Assembly: GCF_028583425.1 (NCBI RefSeq)
Contig: NC_072800.1
Location: forward strand, 11,049,001-11,113,000
Source of the DNA: Eublepharis macularius
Taxonomy: Eukaryota; Chordata; Lepidosauria; Squamata; Eublepharidae
Direction of reading: 5' to 3'
DNA: 64,000 nucleotides
Below, in pieces: positions 10,955 to 22,279 of the stretch. Position 1 is the first letter of the stretch, and every line of letters starts with the position of its first letter. The notes beneath the pieces are model-generated. The model had not been told where the DNA came from. It made no database searches and worked only from the letters and a program-made list of their open reading frames with translations. Position numbers and translations under genes: made by a program.

Positions 10955-11209
10955 CAGGGCTTTTTTTCTGGGAAAAGAGGTGGTGGAACTCAGTGGGTTG
11001 CCCTCGGAGAAAATGGTCACATGGCTGGTGGCCCCGCCCCCTGATCTCCAGACAGAGGGGAGTTGAGATGGCCCTCCGCTCAGCGGCGCGGAGGGCAATC
11101 TCAACTCCCCTCTGTCTGGAGATCAGGGGGCGGGGCCACCAGCCACGTGACCATTTTCAAGAGGTCCCGGAACTCCGTTCCCTCGCGTTCCCCCTGAAAA
11201 AAAGCCCTG
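10955..11209. mobile_element. hAT-type foldback MITE (CAGGGC family), copy 1
   Basis: Ends are CAGGGCTTTTTTTC and the reverse complement. A perfect 8-bp target duplication, ACTGTAGT, lies at 10947-10954 and 11210-11217; this length is the hAT hallmark. Most of the length folds back through arms containing CCGCCCCCTGATCTCCAGAC and a GC-rich centre. Confidence 0.92.
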
Positions 11210-11922
11210 ACTGTAGTTACTGTTTTGCTTCAAACCTGGCTGAACTTGGGTAGGACGTTTCCCCCAAAGTCCTGCAAGATGTATACAGTAGGCACAGCTG
11301 TATATATTGGCCATTCGAACCTCTGCAGCTACAAAACAGGTGAAACTTCACAGAAGTCAAAGCATGGCACATTGACAATCTCCCTCTGAGAACAACAGCT
11401 TTTTAAAAAGAGTATTCTTTTGACAGACTTTTTCTCCTGATTATTTTAATTTTGGCTATGGAGAGGCCCAGGTATATTTATAGTTGCTGTTAATGTTAGG
11501 ACGGAGTAGTCTTTGATTGCAACCCACCGCATTTAAAATGTAACACTTGGTAACATCAAGGGAAAAAACATACAAACAAATGTTTCTATGGAGACATCTA
11601 TCTAAATAAATGCTCACCCAAGATCCAAGGCATGATGTCATTCGGGCCTGCCTGCGGCCATAGCAACATGCCAGTGTTAACAGCAATATTTGGATTTTTT
11701 TTTCAGGAAAGTAATGACATAGAATTAGTAACTTTAAGGCCATATTTTTCAGTGGCTTCCACCATGACTATGCTTTGAAAACAAAAAGGAACATTTTTTT
11801 TTCATCGCTAATGTTTGCTGCCAGTAATATTGCTGCCAGTAGTGAGGCAATATGGCTCAGGGCATATCTGCTATACCAAATTCTTCTGAGCAGTTGCTGA
11901 CCCCAATAATCACTGAAAATGG

Positions 11923-12417
11923 CAGGGCTCATTTTGAGGGGGAACGCACAGGAACGCAGTTAGCTCTCCAAACAGGTCGTGTCAGGTGGCTCCGCCCACC
12001 TGATTTTTGGCCATTTTGGACCCGTTTCGGTCTGGATCGGGGCCGAACCAGCTCAATTCAGGTCCCAAATGGCCAGGATCAGGCCCCAAACAGCCAGGAT
12101 TGGTCCCAAAACGACCAGGATCAGGCCTCTGACGGGTGGTGGATCACTCTCCCACTCAGCAGCAGCCTAATCCTGACCGTTTTGGGCCCCTTTTCGGCCA
12201 TTTTCAGCCCCCTTTTGCCATTTTGGGCCCAATTTTGGCCCTGAATGGCCAGGATTGGGTCCAAAACAGCTAGGATAGGTGATGTCAGCGGATGCAAATC
12301 AGTTATGCCAATGACACACTTCCAGTGCTGTCAAGGGGCATGGCATATGCAAATGAGTTATGCTAATGAGTTATGCTAATGTGTTCCTACAGCTCTTTTT
12401 CTACAAAATGATCCATG
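11923..12417. mobile_element. Older hAT-type element, 495 bp
   Basis: Left end CAGGGCTCATTTTG, decayed right end ATCCATG, and flanks GAAAATGG / GAAAATGT (7 of 8). The interior carries many direct and inverted copies of a GGCCAGGAT / TTTTGGCC motif, and ends with tandem TTATGCTAATGAG. Confidence 0.65.
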
Positions 12418-12604
12418 GAAAATGTAAATGCCAGAGCAGCAGGTCAGAAGGCGGCTCTGAGATCCCTCACAGACATTTCTAGGAGACTGGGAATTCTGCT
12501 TTTCATATTCTGACCACACAAAGCTCACACAGTCTCAATGGGTAGACATGAACGTGCAGCCAGATTTTTATCAGCTCTTCTCAGAAGGCGTAAGATTTAA
12601 CAGT

Positions 12605-12760
12605 ACGGATTTGCTTTCTTCTAGTACACAAATCAGTCCTTACACAGTAATCAAGCCATACTAAGTTCTGGGTTGAAAGGAGAAATCAATCACACGTGCC
12701 CCACAAGAAAGTAAAACGATTTCCAGTGAAAGCAGCTATGACTACTTCTTAGCTGAAACC
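12605..12760. repeat. Local direct repeat, copy B
   Basis: Partner of 10103-10250, with a few small indels. Similarity stops sharply on both sides. Confidence 0.75.
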
Positions 12761-12950
12761 ATTTACATCTGGCAACATTAGGTATTTTTCAGCCCAACAC
12801 AGTTATGTTCCTTCTTATAACCATGCTTCAAATCACTGGGTGGTGGTTTGAAGCAATTCCAATTGCATGCCTTGAGGTATGCCTATGCCAAATGGGTGGT
12901 TTCATTATTCAAATACTGAGCAAGTTACACTGATGTTAAAATGCTATGCC

Positions 12951-13165
12951 TGTGCCATGACCTGGATAGCCCAGGCATGCCAGAGCTCAGAAGCTAAGCA
13001 GGATCAGCCTTTGTTAGTAATTGGATGGGAGACCTCCAGTGAAGACCAGGTCACTATGCAAATGCCAACAATGGCAAACCACCTCTGTCAGTCTCTTGCC
13101 TTGAAAACCTCAGCAGGGCTTGCCATAAGTCAGCTGTGACTTGACAGTACTTTCCGCCACCATTT
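12951..13165 (+). mobile_element. 5S-rRNA-derived SINE
   Basis: The head shares AGAAGCTAAGCAGG and GTAATTGGATGGGAGACC with 5S rRNA. The body is CAATGGCAAACCACCTCTGT and the 3' tail is GCCATAAGTCAGCTGTGACTTGA. It has small deletions and is not a functional 5S gene. Confidence 0.8.
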
Positions 13166-14059
13166 TTGCTGTTTATTCTGCTTCTGCTAGTTATAGTAAA
13201 GAGCAAAGAGCTATGCACAGTGCCACAGCCCGTCCCCTCTGGTCACAAGAAATTTATCTGGCTTCTAAGACTTTGCCCATCCAATTCACAACCTTTTTTC
13301 ACTTTTAACCAAAACTCACGTTCTCAGGATGTTGAATTCTATGGCAAGTCTCAAACGCAACACTAGCATCATGGGACCCTGCAAAAGCAGAGCACATACA
13401 ATATAACTAAGGCACTTATAGACAACACAAAATAAAAGTACTAATGTTGGAGTATTCTTTGGCTAGTTCCCTATTTTCCTCACTTCACGGATGAACAGTA
13501 CAGTCTTATGCAGGCTTATACTATTCAAAGCCCATTGATTTTATTGAGTTCAGACCGGAGTAACTGCTCAGTCAGGATTACACACTGCCGAATGTACTCA
13601 TGATGGTCACGGATCATCATCGACTGCAGTCCACTTCCGTGCTGCGTGCCACCCTTCAAGCTCCCTGCCCGCCCCCCTTTGCCCCAAATCTTTGCTACTT
13701 TCCAAGAAAGGTGCTTTTCCAACAGTTATCAGGAACCCATTGCACAGACATTTAGGTCAGTGTGATGAAGAAAAGCACACAGGTCTAGCTGAAATTTGCA
13801 CAGAATTCACAGAACACAAAAAGAGAGAATTGAGCTATGCAACCAAGTGAATTATACAATGCAGTCTTACTAGTCTTCTCACAACAGACAGGGGACAGCA
13901 GGACTGGATGGGTCTTCACATAAAATCTCCCTGCACACAGAAAGCTAGCACATGAGGGGAAGTTTGGCCAGCACAAGACTTAACCATCAAACAACACCCA
14001 ACCAGAAGCATAAGGAGAGAAACAGATCACACACTGGTTGTTGTTGTTGTTTAAAGTCT
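13166..14059. other. Intron 2 sequence, mostly unassigned
   Basis: A weak relative of the CAGTGCAATCC palindrome lies at about 13500-13592. Otherwise nothing recognised; 14271-14943 is likewise unassigned. Confidence 0.45.
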
Positions 14060-14270
14060 TGCTCTGGCACCAAAAGACATCCAGTAGCCAGACACATGAG
14101 GGAGAGGGCATTCCGAAGGTGGGAGCAGCCACAGAAAAGACCCTGTCACTTGTGGGCCACCTGCCTCACCTCAGAAAATGGGAGCACATGAGGGAGAGCC
14201 TGAGATTAAGAACATGGAGTCCAGGCAGGACTGGATGGGAACAGGTGGCACTTTAACTACCCAGATACCA
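14060..14270 (-). pseudogene. Antisense L2 LINE fragment
   Basis: Contains CACTTGTGGGCCACCTGCC, CTCACCTCAGAAAATGGGAG and related text found at the far C-terminal or 3' side of squamate L2 copies. Heavily decayed; identified by resemblance only. Confidence 0.4.
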
Positions 14271-14943
14271 GGCTCCAGAGAGTGAATATCTATCAAGTTT
14301 CAGAAAATTGAGTACCGCACTGTAAAAAAAAGCACACTTCCCATGGCAGAGCTTATTCCCTCTCCCCTTTTCAAAAATGGTGGTAACGGCTAAGAAAAGT
14401 CGGTGGGGGCTGCATAAGCAGAAACAATACAGACATTTGAAAATCGGCTAATGGATGTCTTGCAAACCACTTGTCCATTATGGACAACAGCCCAGAGGGC
14501 CTTTCTATTCCTATTTACCATCAGTAAATAGATTCCAAGGATCATATTTTTAGCCAAGGGGGTTTTCCACCCAGCCAAAAAGGCAGCTCTGGGCTGGCCC
14601 AACCCAGGATCTATGTTGCACTACAAGCATTCTGTAAAATCTAACACCAATTGATTTTTTTACAGAGAAGAAAGCTCGACTCTGGCTTTAAGTCTAGTTT
14701 CAGAGAAAGATGAGCGAAAAACACACTAAACGAGCAAACTAACTGTGACCTGCCTAACTGAATGTTGCACGAAACAGACACACTAGGAAACCAAGTCAAG
14801 GAAAAGATTTATGCTAGTTCTTAGAAATCTGATTTCTCCAAATATTTATGCTGTTTTCCCCCTGCCCGTTCTGCAGCATTTCTTTAACATCCCAAACCCC
14901 ATCGTCTGCACCAGTTTGGCCCATACTCCGAAGTGTTCACATC

Positions 14944-15545
14944 TAGACATGGGCACGAACCGAAAAAATTTAACGAACCAGTGGTTCGTGATTCGGTGCC
15001 GATGACAAACCCAAATCAGCGAACCACAACGAACTTTTCTTGTTGCTGAACTGGTTCGAGGTTCGTGGGTGTCAGAATGGCCCCGTTGGAATTAGAGAGC
15101 CCATATTCCTGGGGAGTGTTTAACAAGCTCTCCTCCAGCCATTACCCAAGTTTGGTCAAGATTGCAATAGGGACCCAAGCTCCAATTAAACTTTCTCTGT
15201 CTCTCTCCCCAAAGGCTAGCAAGTAGCAAGCAACAGCTCTGTCACACTCCACTGCTGGCTGAAAGTGAAACCGAGCCTGGAAGCCCACTGCTTTTTATAA
15301 GCTGAGGTTCCATTGAGCAACACAGGAGGTCTGTGGTTGGCCGTCAGAGCTGCCTATCAGGGTTTGCAGGGATGAGATTGGAGTGCTCATGGCTACAGAA
15401 CACCTCTCCCCCCTCCCTCCCCCGGGTGTCTTCTCCCAGGTTGTAACCACTTTGCAGCTCCATGGTTGGAAGGAAGACCTGCCAATCAAGGTAAGCTGGG
15501 CTTCCATTCGGGTTTCCAGGGTGACAGAGGAGTGCAGACAGAGCT
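14944..15545. mobile_element. Truncated relative of the TAGAGATGGGC element
   Basis: Starts TAGACATGGGCACGAACCG. Its interior around 15311-15400 (CACAGGAGGTCTGTGGTTGG, TTTGCAGGGATGAGATTGG) matches 23180-23260 of the copy at 22605. The right end is lost where L1-like sequence begins. Confidence 0.65.
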
Positions 15546-15582
15546 CAGTCAATTTATTAAATTCAGAACGCATAATATCAAA

Positions 15583-16215
15583 ATAAATTAAATTAACTTC
15601 CTTTCTGTACAATAGACCAATCCTAGAATTTTAGAAAAAATAGAAAGACTTTCTTCTTTGAATAGGGAATAGAAAATTATGAAAAATCAAGAATGGTTAT
15701 TGTTGAAGTAGATCAACTGTAAAGTTAAAATTTTAAGAAGTTGAATATAAAATGTTGAGTATACATGTGACTAATGATATGGAAATTTTGTCCAGATATG
15801 ACTGAACGGGTGAATAAATCGTATGAATATGCCACTATGGCTAAATTAACTTCTTATATGCATAATAGACCAATGAAGGAATTCCCGGAGAAATGGAGAG
15901 ATTTCTTTGAATACATATCTAGAAATTAAGAAAAATTAAGAATAGTCAATATGGATATAGATTAATTACAAAATTAAGATTTTAAAAATGTTGAATATAA
16001 AATGTGATGTATATGTTTGAATATAGAATGTACGAGTATAAAATTTGGGGTGTAAGTAATTAAGGGGAGGGAGAAGAGTAATATTATGAAATTTAGCTAT
16101 AGTATATATATGTTGCTTATATTTTTTCCTGTAGCTTAAATCTATTATTCTGTATTTTGTTCAAGATTTTTATGCACTTTTAAAAGTCCTTTTTTTCTTC
16201 TTTTAAATAAATCAT
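15583..16215 (+). pseudogene. L1-like LINE 3' end, partly duplicated in tandem
   Basis: Near 15808-15930 a frame reads VNKSYEYATMAKLT, NRPMKEFPEKWRDFFEYI then a stop, the usual end of a squamate L1 ORF2. It is followed by an AT-rich 3' region and a poly(A)-like tail. A second, more decayed copy of the same region (AAATTAACTTCCTTTCTG) lies just upstream at 15583-15780. Confidence 0.65.
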
Positions 16216-16245
16216 GATTTTAAAAAAGGGGTCGTTCCTTGTTAG

Positions 16246-16455
16246 GGAGGAGCTGTGGCTCAGCGGTAGAGCATCTGTTTGGCATACAGGGTGGGCCACG
16301 TTCAATCCTTGGAATCTCTAGCTAAAAGGATCAGAGAGTAGGTGATGTGAAAGGAATTTGCCTGAAAGACTGACGACCCACTGTCGGTCTGAGTAAACAC
16401 TACCGATTTTGATGGCTCAAGGGTCTTAGGAACAGTGCAGATAAACCATAGCAAT
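16246..16455 (+). mobile_element. tRNA-Ala-like SINE
   Basis: The head resembles tRNA-Ala: box A TGGCTCAGCGGTAGAGC, a stem-loop TCTGTTTGGCATACAGG with GGC in the anticodon position, and box B GTTCAATCC. The body (GTAGGTGATGTGAAAGG, CTGTCGGTCTGAGTA) is a recognised reptile SINE. The acceptor stem is not kept, so it is not a tRNA gene. A tail of the same family lies near 19205-19300. Confidence 0.7.
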
Positions 16456-16645
16456 CCATTAACCAAAGTTAAGCAAACAAGAGCAAGCCACAGGATTGTT
16501 TCCTCCCCCAATACATCGGTTTTATCCCTTGATTAAGAGTTACATCAGCAACAAACATGATGATGATGATGGATGCCAGCCAGGGTTTATTCTTCAAAAG
16601 TTTTTTTTGAGACTACCTTCCTACTCTAATTTCGAATCCTTGGCA

Positions 16646-16847
16646 GTAGAAAAGAACAAGAGTCCAGTAGCACCTATAAGACTAACAAAATTTGTGGTGG
16701 GGTGTGAGCTTTTGTGAGTCACAGCTCACTTCTTCAAAATCTTCAGTATCTGAAGAAGTGAGCTGTGACTCACAAAAGCTCCTTCCTACCACAAATTTTG
16801 CATAGATACTACTGGACTCTTTTCTACTGCTACAAACAGACTAATAT
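16646..16847. repeat. Inverted pair of Penelope-like 3' ends, decayed ribozyme-like core
   Basis: Arms of about 95 bp carry AGTCCAGTAGCACC, ACAAATTTTG and GTGAGTCACAGCTCACTTC. The right half contains CTGAAGA, an extra A and helix II GTGAG / CTCAC, but GAAA has become AAAA (16774-16777), so any ribozyme here should be inactive. Confidence 0.65.
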
Positions 16848-16876
16848 GGCTACCCATCTTCAAATCCTTGGTTAAG

Positions 16877-17139
16877 TAGGGCTTTTTTTCAGCTGGAATG
16901 CGGTGGAACGGAGTTCCGGAACCTCTTGAAAATGGTCACATGGCTGGTGGCCCCACCCCCTGATCTCCAGACAGAGGGGAGTTGAGATTGCCCTCCGCGC
17001 CGCTGAGCGTGGCGCGGAGGGCAATCTCAACTCCCCCCTGTCTGGAGATCAGGGGGGCGGGGCCACCTGCCATGTGACCATTTTCTCCGAGGGCAACCCA
17101 CTGAGTTCCACCACCTCTTTCCCCCGAAAAAAAGCCCTG
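16877..17139. mobile_element. hAT-type foldback MITE (CAGGGC family), copy 2
   Basis: Same structure as the copy at 10955. The left terminal base has changed (TAGGGC). The flanks share GGTTAAG but are offset by about two bases, suggesting a small deletion at the left junction. Confidence 0.88.
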
Positions 17140-20100
17140 GTTAAGACCAAACATCAGTTAGCATTATCCAGGGTTATTGCTGGTGGCAGATGAAAAGCAG
17201 AGAGAATCTGCATGTAAAGGGACGTAGCGAAGACTATCCCTTTACACCAAGAATACTGAAAGCCTGAAACTCAAGACAGATGTTTGGTTATAACCAAGAA
17301 AAAAGACCACAAAACAGGTAGATTGAGTTCTCTTATAAAAGAGCCAGAACGTCAAAGCACACTTGGTGTCACAGACACATATACAGACTAGCAAAGTTGC
17401 TAGACCTGGTGCCAGGTGCCACAGCATGGGAGGGGCACTAGCTAGAACAATATCAGCATCCTTGCTTCAATGCTGAATTTTTACTAACACACTCAGGCAT
17501 TAGTTATAAGACTGATACACACCAACAGCTGGTATACACAGTGGAAAAAATGCTTCAATTGGTCAACTATTTAACTCCTAGTAGAACAAATCTGAAAGAA
17601 TAAAACGATTCCTATTTGAAACCCAAACTGTTAAAACAAGAACACAGGCCTCGACATTTCTGTCCTCTCAACCACCACTTTGTGTGTGTGTTTTAACATA
17701 TACAGACTTTTAATCACTGGCCTGTTAAGCTGAAATCAAGATATGCTAACCACCTTCCTAAAATTCACATTATTCTCTAGCCTCCTTCTATACCTCTATA
17801 GCTACTTCCCAACTAATTTTGCCTCATCCAAACATATTTGCTAAAGCTAAGTAGGCTCAAAGCCTGGTCTCCAAATGGGAGAGAATGAGGTGACAGGAGT
17901 TGGCGTGTAACTCCCGAGAGGCAGCTGTGTCCGTCTACGGCAACAAAATATGAGAGGTGTCTAGCGGCACCTTAGAGACTAAAAATTTTTATCTCAGCAC
18001 GCATTTTCATGAGTCATCACAGTCCACTTCAGGGGATACATAAAGCATAAGTTCAGTAGAGGGAAGGTGTGAAGAAAAATGTCATGTTTTAACTTATCCA
18101 GAAGCCATCTTCCTTGAAACTTTGGTTCAGAGGCCTCTTGCTTAAACAAGCCTCTTGCTAGGATAATTCCTTTCCTCCACACTCCCCCTGCCCCCCCGTT
18201 TCTTGCCAGCAGCCTCTCTGAGAAACTAGCTGTCTCACAGTCCCCGCTCTGAGCGGCCTTGAGATTACGCTTCCAGCTCATTAGCAATGGAGCCTCCATA
18301 GCAGAGCGCTCCTTGCACTAATTACAAACCATTCGCACCTGCAGGACTGAGTGAGCGGGCCGAGAGCTGCAGACTCGGTCTCCCTCCTCCCTCCTCACGT
18401 ATGCACCTCCTTTAGGGGACATCAACGTTTGGATACCTGATTGGCTAACGAGCCTGGGCCACTTTGGTTTCCAAATGACATAAAAGTAGCTACTCAACAT
18501 GGAGCCCTTAAGCTTTCGGTGGGTTTCAGTGACTTAACTGTAACTCGCCCACTGCCTCACTTCTGGCTCAAGAAGTCTGTGATGGACGCTGAGGCATCCA
18601 TCTATTCTTTTTGCTGAGGTGCCTGACTGACTTGACTCTTGACCAAAGACTGTGGCTTTTGACAACATCTTGTTTTGCCTCTCTTTGAATTAGCAAGTGC
18701 TTACGTGCTGTAGGATTTGTTGTTTTATCCGCACATTCCGTCTTGTGTTTTTAGATAACCGATGCACCTTAAAATAAATAATTATAATTTTACTTCTATG
18801 TGGGTTTATTGACTTTGAAGCCTCAAAGCTATAAATCACTCTGCTGAATTCACTTTGTGAACCTTGGGAACCACCTACCATTATAACATTCTGTTTTGTG
18901 AACTTTACTTGCAAGCCACCTTTGCAAAGTAGACTTCTGTTCTGTTTAATTCTCTAACAGGCTTGGAGCTTTGTCCCTTTACTCCTGTGCCTTGGGATAG
19001 TCAAAGGGACCAGTGGCAGTCTACCTAGGCAATTAGGGGGGACTTTCATTGCCAGTATTGTAACTTGTGTGAAACTGGCCTATAGGGCAGCATGCAGCTC
19101 TTCCCCTCAGCTGAGTCAAGGCGGCGGTGCCCTGTAGCCATGACAGAAGGCCCCTGGTTTCCTGGCATCGCCAGCTAAATTGTGATTTCCAATAGCAGGA
19201 AAGACAGGAGCCTAGAGAGCCAGTGTTACTCAAAGTAGACAATGCTGCAACACCAAAATTGTAACTCAGCATAAGGCAGCTTCATATATGCATAAGAGCT
19301 CATGTTAAAACTGAGACATCGGGGAGAGACTCCCTCCTACTAAGTGGCTTTCCATTTACAGGGAGGGGAGATTTATTCAACCGAGCATTACAGAAAGTGA
19401 TTCCGCTACGTTCAGTCCTCATCAGGTACTGCCCCCTTCTTCCACAGGAACCTCCTACCCTTTCCCTTTGCCACAAGGGCTGGCAGGCCTTTCTGTCACA
19501 GAGGGCAACCAGGACCAAGAGGTTGTTCCACAAAGCCTCTCTCTCTCTCAGCATCAGATCTCCACTGTTCGCTCTTTTTGAGAGAGGCCCAAATTGGAAT
19601 TACTATTATGCAGGTCATTTACAGCTAATGATTCATGGCTGTCTTTAGATATCTCCGGCTTTTTGTTGGAATCTGTGCAAGTGTCCTACGCTCAGTCGTG
19701 AAAGAGTTAAATTGTTGTTCTGTTTGTTTAGTCAGATAGCTAGTTAGCATAGGACCACATAGGAACTCCAGAGAAGTTCCCGCCAGAGAAAGTGGGAGTC
19801 TTTAGTCTTAACGTGGGAATCCAGGACTGTCTATTGGATAAGCCAGTTTATTGGGGGGCAATTAGCTAGCAACATATACTAAGGTTTTATTGCTCTTTGT
19901 TCAGTCTGCTACTACACTTCTGCTACTTCACTAGATCATGCAGTCTAAGCTTTTTTCTCTCTCTAGTACCTAGTTGAGACTATCAAGATGTAGTCAGAAA
20001 CTGTTTGTTGTTTTTCCTATCAAATGTACCCTTTTTACCCTATTATGTAGTAAAGTATTTTTATAGAGCTAGAATCACAGAAGTCTGTCTTATTTCTGCT

Positions 20101-20700
20101 GTGCTATTATCAAACTCTGCTACTCTGCAAACTTATTATTATTATTATCATAACTTGTTGCTGCTGCAACTACCAACACTTTTCCACACACCAACGTCGA
20201 GCACATGCTGTTATTTTCTTCAAGGGAAAAAAACACAAAACTCAACACATTTGTGGTGTTTTCCCACAGTGAGGCTAACACAGTATTTTACATTATAATG
20301 TGTCACTTGTTAGTGGTGTTAATTTGATACAGAAAGTAGATGAGAGATATTTTTCAAACTGAGTGCAACGACTTCACCCTTTTCCTATCTGGGAAATCCA
20401 ATTCCTAATCTGCAATACTGGAGCCCATTTTTCATTTTCTACCGTACATTTCTGCCTCCCCCCCTTCAGTTTGTGGGGGAGGGTGTATATGTTCCTATTA
20501 ATGTGTTCCTCTTGAACCTGAAACAACCACATTCAAAAGTGCAAACTAAGTTTTTAAAGAACCTGAAGACAATTTCCATGACAGAATAATGGGGGAAATG
20601 CCACTGGAGCAGACACAAGGAAATCTATCCAACTGGTTATTTCTCACAATTCACAGCAATATAAGCGGGGGGGGAGGGGGGAGGCAAGCAGGGAGATTAC
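17140..20700. other. Intron 2 sequence, mostly unassigned
   Basis: Contains a Penelope-like 3'-end fragment (about 17925-18010) and a SINE tail (19205-19300). I looked here for the next TPPP coding exon and did not find it. Confidence 0.5.
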
Positions 20701-21015
20701 TTGATCTTGCTGAAGACAATGTCCACATCTGTGAGAGTCACATTCTTGCCATCGATCACGTTACAGTCCTTACACAGCTTGGACCAGTTTTTCCCATGCA
20801 TCTCTTTTCCGGTGGCTCTTGTGTCTCCGTGGATAGCAAATTTCTTGAAAGCCTCTTCGAGAGCACTGAGCTCATGCGCGGTGGCCCCCTCGAGGGAGCT
20901 GTTCGACTCGCAGGATAACCTTTTGGCCACTTTCTCTTTAGCAGGATCTGCAGGAGACTTTGGAGGGGTTTTGTTTGCATGCTTGGCTGGCTTACTGGTA
21001 TTGTCAGCCATCATG
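20701..21015 (-). CDS. TPPP: TPPP first coding exon (N-terminal ~104 residues)
   Basis: TPPP/p25-alpha binds tubulin, promotes microtubule polymerisation and bundling, and is prominent in oligodendrocytes. The exon encodes the lysine- and proline-rich N-terminal extension, with TPPKSP at residues 15-20 and RLSCES around residue 33, matching known proline-directed and basophilic kinase sites of the family. The start of the p25-alpha domain follows, with [18 protein letters not shown] and [11 protein letters not shown]. The N-terminal extension separates TPPP from TPPP2 and TPPP3. On the minus strand a long CT-rich tract ending in AG precedes the exon at 21016-21017, and a GTAATC donor follows at 20700. 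The exon ends in phase 2, after AA of a lysine codon. Two ATGs are in tandem (21012-21014 and 21009-21011); the second matches the usual MAD start. The rest of the p25-alpha domain is not in the window as far as I can see. Identification is secure; exon boundaries are read from splice consensus. Confidence 0.96.
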
Positions 21016-21039
21016 CTAGAGAGAGAAAAAGAGAGAGAA
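21016..21039 (-). promoter_or_regulatory. TPPP: TPPP intron 1 splice acceptor with polypyrimidine tract
   Basis: On the minus strand a run of about 22 nearly uninterrupted pyrimidines ends in TAG directly before CATGATGGC. It marks the start of the first coding exon, so the first ATG lies one base inside the exon. Confidence 0.9.
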
Positions 21040-21394
21040 GTTTTATTATCTGGAAAAAACAGGCTGTATTTATAAATATACTTGCCTCTTGGCCTTCTAT
21101 CACACAAAATTTTCCTCTGCAAGTTGTCCTTGGAACTGAAATGTGCTCATCCCCACATGGATGTTTATCACTTGAATATTTAAACAAAATCAGTGAATTA
21201 AGCTTGGTCCACACATAAAGTGGAATGAGGGGCACTATTTGTTTAACATTCTATAATATAAAAATAACACAGGGCCAGAAAAAAAGAATAGCCCATCAAA
21301 TTGAAAATGTTCTAGACAAGCCCGCTCTGCAGGGACAATTGTTCTGTTGTTTTTACACAAAGGGGCAATAAAAGGGCTATCCAGTGAGCTTCAT
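21040..21394. other. Intron 1 near the coding exon, nothing recognised
   Basis: No clear repeat or regulatory element beyond the splice acceptor. 21476-21909 is similar. Confidence 0.45.
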
Positions 21395-21475
21395 GCCTGA
21401 AAGGGGAGTTGAACCTGTATCTCCCAGGTCTTAGGGCCAAAATTCTTACCGCTACATCACCGTGGCTTTACATCT
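21395..21475 (-). mobile_element. tRNA-derived SINE head fragment
   Basis: GAGTTGAACCTGTATCTCCC and TTACCGCTACATCACCGTGGC mark boxes B and A on the minus strand. The rest is missing. Confidence 0.5.
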
Positions 21476-21909
21476 TCCCTATCATTCTTTTCAACGCACC
21501 CTATAATGCATTCAACCCGATATTTAAAAGGTTGTTATCCTAAATGCTTTTTATCTTAGGATACAGTTGAAAATTAAATCTGCATGCAGGTTTTCATATC
21601 CCCAGACACTATTTTTGTATGTCAATTTCAGCATATAAAGGCATCAGATACAAAAATTAATTTTCTATACATCTTTTCTCAGATTTGCTGCTTATTAAAA
21701 GAGTCAGAGAATTTCTACGAACTCCGGATTTATTTACACGGACTGTGAAACCCAAGTTTTTCTCCTACTTCTTCTGATCTGAGGCTACTACATTTAAGGT
21801 AAGCATCATCTGAGATAGCACACTCATTTTAATAGTGTACAAACAGCCCCCGCCCATTAGAGATTTATATGGGGTCTTGGCTTTTCCAGGAAGAGGGCAG
21901 CTGGTGAGC

Positions 21910-22203
21910 CAAACAAAGTTAGTTAAAGATACTCCATAACACAGACAACACCTAATCCTCTGGTAACAAACCAGTTCTTTGAAGGGAAAAGCCTGTCCAA
22001 CAGATACCGCTGATCACAATTCCTCGTATTCCCTGGTTTGAGAGTCAGTGTATTGACTCTCATCCAGCCTATTGCTGCCTCCCAGAACCTCATCAGCTCC
22101 ATCTCACCCAACTCAGCTGAAAAGGAAGAGCTCAGCTGAGTATCATCTGCATACTGGAGTCATTTCACTCCAAGTCTTCATACAAACTCTCCCAACAGTT
22201 CCA
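21910..22203 (-). pseudogene. Antisense L2 LINE reverse-transcriptase fragment
   Basis: The minus strand encodes QYADDTQL, the catalytic block of an L2-type reverse transcriptase, followed by AAIGWMRVNTLTL, the family's region just after it. Stops and frameshifts show decay. Confidence 0.7.
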
Positions 22204-22279
22204 TGTAAATCTTTTTGTTTTTTAAAAGAAAATCATATCCCAAATTTCCCCGTGGCTTAAGACATCTTACAAATATACA

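Noticed and set aside
12951..13070. Possible 5S rRNA gene
   Set aside because: Deletions and substitutions relative to 5S rRNA and a SINE body and tail show it is a 5S-derived SINE.
16246..16320. Possible tRNA-Ala gene
   Set aside because: Boxes A and B are present but the acceptor stem is missing and a known SINE body follows.
16646..16847. Active hammerhead in the inverted pair at 16.7 kb
   Set aside because: The essential GAAA has become AAAA and helix I no longer pairs in this copy.
1..20700. TPPP exons 3 and 4
   Set aside because: I looked on the minus strand for the expected p25-alpha text and its C-terminus and found nothing. A manual scan could miss a diverged exon.
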